Source: an uncultured Pelagibacteraceae bacterium (GTDB lineage: Bacteria > Pseudomonadota > Alphaproteobacteria > Pelagibacterales > Pelagibacteraceae). From it: DNA of 34,659 bases. The position numbers were made by a program, and so were the translations under genes. Position 1 is the stretch's first letter. Every line of letters starts with the position of its first letter. Under the pieces are notes generated by a model. The model saw only the letters and a program-made list of their open reading frames with translations. It was not told where the DNA came from and ran no database searches. Shown here one piece after another: positions 26,696 through 34,659 of this stretch. The stretch covers positions 1 to 34,659 of the forward strand of contig CACLRF010000009.1 in the NCBI GenBank assembly GCA_902609235.1, read 5' to 3'.

Positions 26696-28991
26696 AGTAT
26701 TTTTATTATTTTTTTTTTTTAATTTTAGCTCAGTAGCTAATGAATTTTACCAAACTAACCAAGAAAATATTGATTGTAATAAAGAAATAGAATTTGATCC
26801 CAAAGAAGATAGTTTGGAAGTTAATATTTTAAATAATAAAAGATGGGTTGAAAATTTATTAAAAGTTTTAGTTGAGTTTAATCATCCAGACTCAAAAACA
26901 ACTGATAGTGGCGTTTTTAACTTTAGAATTAAAGATAAATATAAAAAAAATTTCGACTCTAAAGTTTTAATAAAATATAACGCACAAAATTTAGTTTGTG
27001 AATTTGACGCAAAAGTTAAGATAACCGGGGATGGGTGGTGGCATCTGGATTGGATTAATGGAGAACCCTTTGCGAGTGTTCAAGTTCGGCTACTTGATGG
27101 AAACATTAATAATATAGTGAATTTTAAACTTCTGCTGCCAAGATCAAGAAAGTCAGATAATGAGATTTTTATAACTTCTATTTTAAAATATCTAAATTTT
27201 ATATCACCAACAACATTTTATACTAATGTTAAAATTAATAGTTTCAAAACAAAATATATATTCCAAGAACATTTGGCAAAAGAATTACTTGAAAGTCATT
27301 CATTAGTTGAAGGTCCTATTCTTGAGGGCGATGAAAGATTTACAATAGAAAAAAAATTAAATAAACAATCTTTTTATCCATTATCTTTGTCAAGAATATC
27401 TAACTCCAAATATATTAAAAATGATATATCAAAAATGAAAAAATCACTAGAAGCAATTTCATATATGAACGAAATTTATATCCAAAGTCATTTATCTAAT
27501 CCTGAGTCATTTGGAAGAACTTTATTTGCATTAGAAAAATTAAATATTAATTCTAAAATTGTAGATAATTTATTTGAAAAAAATTTTGATACTTATGAAA
27601 GTATTATTTATTCGATGGATGCTATGCACGGCCAATCACACGATGATAGAAGATTTTACTATGATCCGGTAAATAATTTTTTCAAACCTATTTATTACGA
27701 TGGAAAACCCAGGATCATTGATTATTATAAAAAAAATAGTAAATCAAAAAATAGCGATAACAGTTTTAAATCCGAAAATTTAAAAAATATTATTTCTAAA
27801 GAAGCTGTGCAGGGCGCACAAAAAGCAATAGTCTTGATAAATAATATTGAAAATAAGAATTTCCTTAAAATTTTGAGTCAAAATGGTCTGTCTTTAACTT
27901 CAGAAGATTTAAATAATATAAAAGATATAATTATTAGGAGACTTGAGATTTTTAAAAATATATCAATTGAGAATTCAAAACTACAAAACAGAGCAAATTA
28001 TTTTGAAAGACTTGTATCAAAAAAAGATTATATAAATTTTGTTTTTTTAGATATTGATAAAAGAAAATTCGAAATATGTGATTACAATTTCTCTAATTGT
28101 AAAATACAAACTTTAGATTTTAATTATGTAGAATCTGTCTATGCACAAAGATTTGATTTTTTGAAGAATAAAAATAAAGACAAAGTATATTTGCTTATTG
28201 GAAAAAATAAACAATTTAACTTTGCAAACTCAAACCAATTTAAAAAAACTTACATTAATGAAAATTTAAATATTAAATACAATGATAAAATTAACTTGGA
28301 CATTGACCATGAAAACAAAAAAATAATTTTTTATCAAAATGATCAAACTGGAAGAGTGGTGATATCTGGTAAAATAATTGATAGTTGGAAAATAATTTTT
28401 TTTGGTGATGAGTCAAATAAAATTAAAAATGTAAGCAAAAACTTCGAAAGTCTCACAGGTTGTCTAACTTTTGTGGATATTGTTTTAAAAAACGTGAGTC
28501 TTTCTTCTAAAAATAGTAATTGTGAAGACTCAATTAATCTTATTAGAAGTAAAGGAAATATTGATGAAATAATAATTAGCAACTCAAAGTATGATGGTAT
28601 TGATGCAGATTTTTCATCACTCGAAATAAAAGATTTAAAAATAGAAAACTCTGGTAATGATTGTTTAGATTTTTCTTTTGGTCAATATAAAATTGAAAAT
28701 ATTGATTTGAAACAATGTGGCGATAAGGGAATCTCTGTAGGTGAAAAAAGTAATGCCTATTTTAATAATGTAAAAATTCAAGAAACAAGCATTGGTATCG
28801 CATCTAAAGATAGCTCTTTTGTTGAGGCTAATAATGTAAACATAAAAGACTCAAAAACATGTGTAAGCGCCTACAAAAAAAAACAAGAATTTAATTTTGC
28901 TTATATAAAAATTGAAAATATGAATTGTTATAACTTTAAAAATCAAGTCTTAACAGACGAAGGCTCAACTATAAAAATAAAAAATCTATGA
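26685..28991 (+). CDS. secreted CotH-kinase-like protein with C-terminal beta-helix
   Basis: A 768-residue exported protein. A signal peptide (residues 1-18, ending SSVA-NE) leads to a CotH-like region (about 100-430). That region has VKITGDGWWHL, NFKLLLPRSRKSDNE, NVKINSFKTKYIFQEHLAKELLE with Glu195, and HDDRRFYYDP...FKPIYYDGKPRI with Asp321 and Asp339 as candidate catalytic or metal residues. A linker then leads to a tail (about 560-768) of short repeated strands rich in I/N/D/S, resembling a right-handed parallel beta-helix. CotH proteins are atypical secreted protein kinases; activity here is untested. It is coupled by overlap to both neighbours. Confidence 0.78.
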   Translation: MLVRVFLLFFFFNFSSVANEFYQTNQENIDCNKEIEFDPKEDSLEVNILNNKRWVENLLKVLVEFNHPDSKTTDSGVFNFRIKDKYKKNFDSKVLIKYNAQNLVCEFDAKVKITGDGWWHLDWINGEPFASVQVRLLDGNINNIVNFKLLLPRSRKSDNEIFITSILKYLNFISPTTFYTNVKINSFKTKYIFQEHLAKELLESHSLVEGPILEGDERFTIEKKLNKQSFYPLSLSRISNSKYIKNDISKMKKSLEAISYMNEIYIQSHLSNPESFGRTLFALEKLNINSKIVDNLFEKNFDTYESIIYSMDAMHGQSHDDRRFYYDPVNNFFKPIYYDGKPRIIDYYKKNSKSKNSDNSFKSENLKNIISKEAVQGAQKAIVLINNIENKNFLKILSQNGLSLTSEDLNNIKDIIIRRLEIFKNISIENSKLQNRANYFERLVSKKDYINFVFLDIDKRKFEICDYNFSNCKIQTLDFNYVESVYAQRFDFLKNKNKDKVYLLIGKNKQFNFANSNQFKKTYINENLNIKYNDKINLDIDHENKKIIFYQNDQTGRVVISGKIIDSWKIIFFGDESNKIKNVSKNFESLTGCLTFVDIVLKNVSLSSKNSNCEDSINLIRSKGNIDEIIISNSKYDGIDADFSSLEIKDLKIENSGNDCLDFSFGQYKIENIDLKQCGDKGISVGEKSNAYFNNVKIQETSIGIASKDSSFVEANNVNIKDSKTCVSAYKKKQEFNFAYIKIENMNCYNFKNQVLTDEGSTIKIKNL

Positions 28992-29596
28992 GTTTTAGAA
29001 CAGAAAATAAATTTATATTATCTAAAAAAAAATTATTTGAATTCAAAAAATGGTTAAATCAAAATAGCTACTCAATTTTATTTAAAAAAAGACACATCAA
29101 TAGTATTTATTTTGATTCAAAAAATTTTATGATTTATAAAGACTCTCTTGAAGGAACTACACCAAGAAAAAAAATTCGAATAAGAACTTATTCTGAATTT
29201 TTTTATGATAAAAATAATAAATTTAATCTTGAAATTAAGATTTCTTCTACAGAAGGCAGATATAAAAAAACAAAAGAGATTAAGGATGGAATTAATACTT
29301 TTTTAAATGGATATAACGATAATCAATATGGAATGTGTTTTCCAGTTTTGAATGTCTCCTACGAAAGAGAATATTTTATAAGAAATAATTCCAGGATTAC
29401 AATTGATACTAATATCAAATATTTTAGCATAAATGGAAAAGTTAAGAGTAACTATTGCTATTATGAAGACAATTATGTAGTAGAAAATAAATTAACAAAT
29501 AATGATAGAAATGAGATGTTGGAATTTTTTCCTTTTTCACAAGCTCGATTTTCGAAATACTGTAATGGCATTGAAAAAGTTTACTCGAAATTTTGA
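28988..29596 (+). CDS. VTC-type polyphosphate polymerase domain protein
   Basis: A 202-residue, single-domain tunnel-fold (CYTH-like) protein. The VTC pattern is complete: RTENKFIL, KIRIRTY (Arg64, Arg66), LEIK (Lys84), SYEREYF (Arg127), RITIDTNI (Arg136), VVENK (Glu166) and RFSKY (Lys190). These match the basic tunnel residues and the metal-binding Glu of yeast Vtc4, which makes polyphosphate from ATP. It lacks the SPX and membrane domains of the yeast protein, which could be supplied by DUF4956. Its ATG overlaps the upstream stop (ATGA), and its end is 16 nt from atpC. Polymer synthesis is inferred. Confidence 0.85.
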   Translation: MSFRTENKFILSKKKLFEFKKWLNQNSYSILFKKRHINSIYFDSKNFMIYKDSLEGTTPRKKIRIRTYSEFFYDKNNKFNLEIKISSTEGRYKKTKEIKDGINTFLNGYNDNQYGMCFPVLNVSYEREYFIRNNSRITIDTNIKYFSINGKVKSNYCYYEDNYVVENKLTNNDRNEMLEFFPFSQARFSKYCNGIEKVYSKF

Positions 29597-29612
29597 AAAA
29601 AATAAAAAACTA

Positions 29613-29777
29613 TTAATTCAAAGATCTTATTACTTCAATTTTTTGATCAATTAAATACTTTGATTGATCATTTATTTCAGAATTACTTGCTTCCTCTTCT
29701 GCTAATTTAAGCAAATCATCTTTTTTTGATTTGTCTAAATCTAAAAGATTAAAGATTGAGCTAGTTAAAATTGATAA
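29613..29777 (-). repeat. atpC-end direct repeat, intact copy
   Basis: This is the functional 3' end of atpC and the partner of the decayed copy at 25843-26007. Both are in the same orientation and offset by 3770 nt, without gaps. They bracket the DUF4956-CotH-VTC cassette. Confidence 0.88.
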
Positions 29778-30004
29778 ATTATTATTCTTAAACTCAACAA
29801 TACCGTCTTCAACATAGTAATTCTCATCACCTGATTTTGATGAAATCTTAATAATCCCAGGTTTTAAAAAAGAAATGATAGAAATATGATCTTTCAATAT
29901 TCCCATCTCTCCTTCAAAAGCAGGAACCACAACTTCTAAAACATCGTCTTTCACTAAAAAAGATTTTTCAGGATTTACTATTTCAATTTTAAACTCTTCA
30001 CTCA

Positions 30005-30005
<1 letters not shown>
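29613..30005 (-). CDS. atpC: ATP synthase F1 epsilon subunit
   Basis: A 130-residue epsilon subunit. The N-terminal beta-sandwich has VNPEKSFLVKDDVLEVVVPAFEGEMGILKDH and GDENYYVEDGIVEF, and a helical C-terminal part follows. It links the gamma shaft to the c-ring and modulates ATPase activity. Its ATG shares a base with the atpD stop. The last 54 codons have a decayed duplicate 3.8 kb away, so this terminus may have been acquired with the adjacent cassette. Confidence 0.96.
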
Positions 30006-32298
<2,293 letters not shown>

Positions 32299-32304
32299 AA
32301 ATTA

Positions 32305-33840
32305 TTAAGATTTAAAATTTTCTTTTAATTGAGTGATTACTTCAACAAGTAATTTTTCTTTATCTTCCTCAAGTTTTCCTGAACTTAAAATTGACTCGAT
32401 AATTTCAGGCTTATCTGATTTACATTTTTCAATTATCTTGTTCTCAAATTCAGCAACGTCTTTCAAATCAATATCATCCAAATAACCTTTTACTCCACAA
32501 AATACTGAAATAACTTGTTCTGCAACAGTCATAGGTGAATATTGTTTTTGTTTTAAAAGTTCAGTTAGTTTAGAGCCTCTATTTAAAAGTTGCTGAGTAG
32601 ATGCATCTAAATCAGATCCAAATTGAGCAAAAGCTGCCATTTCTCTATATTGTGCTAACTCTAGTTTCATTGAACCAGAAACTTTTTTCATCGCTTTAGT
32701 TTGAGCTGATGAACCAACCCTAGATACTGATAAACCTACGTTAATTGCAGGTCTTATACCTTGGTTAAATAGCTCTGTTTCTAGGAAAATTTGTCCGTCT
32801 GTAATTGAAATAACATTAGTTGGAATGAACGCGGATACGTCTCCACCCTGTGTTTCAATAATTGGTAGTGCAGTAAGTGATCCACCACCATGTTCGTCAC
32901 TTAATTTAGCTGCTCTTTCAAGTAATCTACTATGAAGATAAAATACATCTCCAGGATAAGCCTCTCGTCCTGGGGGTCTTCTTAATAGCAATGACATTTG
33001 TCTATAAGCAACTGCTTGTTTAGACAAATCATCATAAATTATTAACGCATGCATTCCATTATCTCTAAAATACTCACCCATAGCGCAACCTGTGTATGGT
33101 GCTAAGAATTGTAAAGGAGCAGAGTCAGATGCAGTAGCAGCAACGATTGTTGTGTACTCCATAGCTCCAGCTTCTTCTAATGTTTTTTGAATTTGTCTTA
33201 CTGTCGATCTTTTTTGTCCAACTGCAACGTATATACAATACAGTTTTTGTTTTTCATCACCAGATTCATTGATTTTTTTTTGATTAATAATTGCATCTAC
33301 TGCAACTGCTGTTTTACCAGTTTGTCTATCACCAATAATTAATTCCCTTTGTCCTCTTCCAATCGGAACTAGACTATCAATTGATTTAAGACCAGTTTGC
33401 ATTGGTTCACTTACTGATTGTCGTGGAATAATACCAGGAGCTTTTACTTCAACCCTGCTTTTTTTAATTCCTTTATCTAATGGTCCTTTTCCATCAATGG
33501 GATTTCCTAGACCGTCCACTACTCTTCCTAATAATTCTTTTCCAACTGGAGTATCAACAATATTACCAGTTCTTTTTACTATATCCCCTTCTTTAACATT
33601 TCTGTCGTCACCAAAAATTACGACACCAACGTTTTCACTTTCTAAATTTAGAGCCATACCTTTTGAACCATCTGCAAACTCTACCATTTCACCAGCTTGA
33701 ACATTATCCAAACCATAAATCCTAGCAATACCATCTCCAACTGATAAAACTTGACCAACTTCTGTAACTTCTGCTTTATCACCAAAATTTTTAATTTGTT
33801 CTTTTAATATTTTTGTAACTTCTGAAGGATTTATTTCCAT
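32305..33840 (-). CDS. atpA: ATP synthase F1 alpha subunit
   Basis: A 511-residue non-catalytic nucleotide-binding subunit. It has Walker [45 protein letters not shown], and [20 protein letters not shown]. The C-terminal domain contains [17 protein letters not shown]. It follows atpH with no gap, and a 6-nt spacing leads to atpG. Confidence 0.99.
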   Translation of the reverse strand: MEINPSEVTKILKEQIKNFGDKAEVTEVGQVLSVGDGIARIYGLDNVQAGEMVEFADGSKGMALNLESENVGVVIFGDDRNVKEGDIVKRTGNIVDTPVGKELLGRVVDGLGNPIDGKGPLDKGIKKSRVEVKAPGIIPRQSVSEPMQTGLKSIDSLVPIGRGQRELIIGDRQTGKTAVAVDAIINQKKINESGDEKQKLYCIYVAVGQKRSTVRQIQKTLEEAGAMEYTTIVAATASDSAPLQFLAPYTGCAMGEYFRDNGMHALIIYDDLSKQAVAYRQMSLLLRRPPGREAYPGDVFYLHSRLLERAAKLSDEHGGGSLTALPIIETQGGDVSAFIPTNVISITDGQIFLETELFNQGIRPAINVGLSVSRVGSSAQTKAMKKVSGSMKLELAQYREMAAFAQFGSDLDASTQQLLNRGSKLTELLKQKQYSPMTVAEQVISVFCGVKGYLDDIDLKDVAEFENKIIEKCKSDKPEIIESILSSGKLEEDKEKLLVEVITQLKENFKS

Positions 33841-34398
33841 TTATGCCTCTATCATTCTATTTTCGATTTGTTGCAATTTATTTTTAATTGAGGTATCGAC
33901 CATAGTACTTCCTACTTGTACTACCAAACCTCCTATTAAACTTCCATCATGTTTGTAGTTTAATTTTATTTTTGAGCTAAAATTTTTTGTTAACTCCTCT
34001 ATAATTTTTGCAATTTCTTCATTAGATAATTGTTTTGCTGATTTTAATTCTGCCTTAAGTTCACCTCTTTTTCTTGAACAAATTTCAATAAAGCTTTTAA
34101 GGATACGCTCAATAAAAAAGAAGCGTCTTTTTTGAATTAAGAAACTTAAAAAATTTTTAAATAAAGACTCAAATTTATTATTTTCTGAGATTGTATTAAT
34201 TACTTTTAATAAATCTTCTTGGCTTGTAGTTGGATCTTTAATCAAATTAGAAAAATCTTCACTTTGATCAATTAAATTAATAATGGATGAAGACTGATCT
34301 TCGATCTGACTTAAAAGATTGTTTTCCTCTGAAAGTTCAAAGAGCGCAAGAGAGTACCTTTCAGCTGAAGTTATTGAAAATCCGGTGTCTTTACTCAA
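33841..34398 (-). CDS. atpH: ATP synthase F1 delta subunit
   Basis: I place the start at a TTG (34398). It is preceded by AGAGGA seven bases upstream (plus-strand 34405-34410) and gives a 185-residue protein beginning (M)SKDTGFSITSAERYSLALFEL, the normal delta N terminus. An ATG at 34533 would add 45 residues that overlap the end of priA and do not resemble the family. Further features are LRKDPTTS-like LIKDPTTSQEDLL, the helix bundle, and a C-terminal YKHDGSLIGGLVVQVGSTMVD. Delta is the peripheral-stalk connector at the top of F1. Confidence 0.94.
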   Translation of the reverse strand: MSKDTGFSITSAERYSLALFELSEENNLLSQIEDQSSSIINLIDQSEDFSNLIKDPTTSQEDLLKVINTISENNKFESLFKNFLSFLIQKRRFFFIERILKSFIEICSRKRGELKAELKSAKQLSNEEIAKIIEELTKNFSSKIKLNYKHDGSLIGGLVVQVGSTMVDTSIKNKLQQIENRMIEA

Positions 34399-34440
34399 CT
34401 TGTTTCCTCTATAATGTTGAAGATTATTTAAATCACGCCC

Positions 34441-34469
34441 TAAATAGCATATGACCTTTATGTCTTCAA
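34441..34469 (-). promoter_or_regulatory. putative atp operon promoter
   Basis: On the minus strand TTGAAG (34469-34464) and TATTTA (34446-34441) are exactly 17 nt apart, about 43 nt upstream of the atpH TTG and 36 nt after the priA stop. A 7-base inverted repeat, GACCTTT (34453-34459) and AAAGGTC (34486-34492), flanks the -35 and could be an operator. Confidence 0.5.
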
Positions 34470-34504
34470 GTAGCGTATTCGTAAAAAAGGTCTCTTTTTT
34501 CCGG

Positions 34505-34659
34505 TTAATTGAAGTTAATTGGGTCGACATCAACTGAAAGTTTTATTCCGGAAGAAAATTTATATTTTGGAATAATTTTTGCAAGAGAGCTTTGCAGTTT
34601 CATAGATTTTAAGCCTCTAATTAAAAATCTAATTCTAAATTTTCTCTTTAATCTAAATA
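34505..34659 (-). CDS. priA: primosomal protein N' (PriA), C-terminal end only
   Basis: Fifty codons plus stop are visible, running off the right edge. The product ends KLSVDVDPINFN, which fits the conserved PriA C terminus (a helicase that reloads the replisome at stalled forks). A basic stretch with LIRGLKSMKLQSSL before it agrees. priA upstream of atpH is the common alphaproteobacterial arrangement. The helicase motifs lie outside the window. Confidence 0.85.
   Translation of the reverse strand, partial: FRLKRKFRIRFLIRGLKSMKLQSSLAKIIPKYKFSSGIKLSVDVDPINFN

Larger units (their letters stand above)
26008..29612 (+). other. three-gene accessory cassette inserted between rppH and atpC
   Basis: The DUF4956, CotH-like and VTC genes form one overlapping plus-strand unit. 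It lies between the decayed atpC end (25843-26007) and the intact atpC end (29613-29777), which are in direct orientation. No integrase, transposase, terminal inverted repeat or tRNA is visible, so homologous or illegitimate recombination is more likely than a classical mobile element. Boundaries are set by where the atpC similarity stops. Confidence 0.75.

Noticed and set aside
26008..29612. Classical mobile element carrying the VTC cassette
   Set aside because: There is no integrase, transposase, terminal inverted repeat, tRNA target or short target-site duplication; the only flanking repeat is the atpC end.

Overview
The window looks like a chromosome segment from a SAR11-type marine alphaproteobacterium (Candidatus Pelagibacter or a close relative). 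The evidence is very AT-rich DNA, one- to few-base gaps or overlaps between most genes, TTG/GTG starts, a class I lysyl-tRNA synthetase, ChvI- and RegA-type response regulators, and an F1-ATPase operon (atpHAGDC) without F0 genes that follows priA. There are no rRNA, tRNA, CRISPR or IS elements, and no gene-free stretch over 300 nt. The largest gaps are about 190 nt: 16625-16815 holds a promoter and a riboswitch, and 25851-26041 holds a gene remnant.

Layout. 1-4201: chvI (5' part only), polA, bioY and regA. 4369-7474: a three-gene polyamine operon of a fold-III ornithine/lysine decarboxylase, a deoxyhypusine-synthase-like protein and an agmatinase-family ureohydrolase. 7471-11003 (minus): lysS (class I), pyrD, rpmB and a VUT/YhhQ transporter in one tightly packed operon. 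11095-14649 (plus): a TrkH potassium transporter, an AmpG-like permease and a cytosolic SH3-NlpC/P60 peptidase. 14646-16624 (minus): hisC and tyrA. 16698-19251 (plus): a promoter, a SAM-II riboswitch, then metX, metW and gloB. 19316-25850 (plus): rplU, rpmA, obgE, proB, proA, nadD, rsfS, ctpA and rppH, an order typical of alphaproteobacteria but without rlmH. 26042-29596 (plus): a translationally coupled cassette of a DUF4956 membrane protein, a secreted CotH-kinase-like/beta-helix protein and a VTC-type polyphosphate polymerase domain. 29613-34398 (minus): atpC, atpD, atpG, atpA, atpH. 34505-34659: the 3' end of priA.

The most striking signal is at the cassette. Between rppH and the cassette lies a decayed second copy of the atpC 3' end (25843-26007, minus strand). 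It aligns without gaps to the true atpC 3' end (29613-29777) at about 75% of bases, and its reading frame carries a premature stop. The cassette is therefore bracketed by a direct repeat of atpC ends. This suggests it arrived by recombination that replaced the atpC terminus and stranded the old one. The cassette encodes parts for a split VTC-like machine: a small membrane protein, a cytosolic tunnel-fold polymerase with the expected basic residues, and an exported CotH-like protein with a beta-helix tail. That makes it the best candidate here for a poorly described system.

A second strong point is the SAM-II riboswitch before metX. It aligns gap-free to the crystallised Sargasso Sea metX aptamer as I remember it, and it runs directly into a U8 tract.
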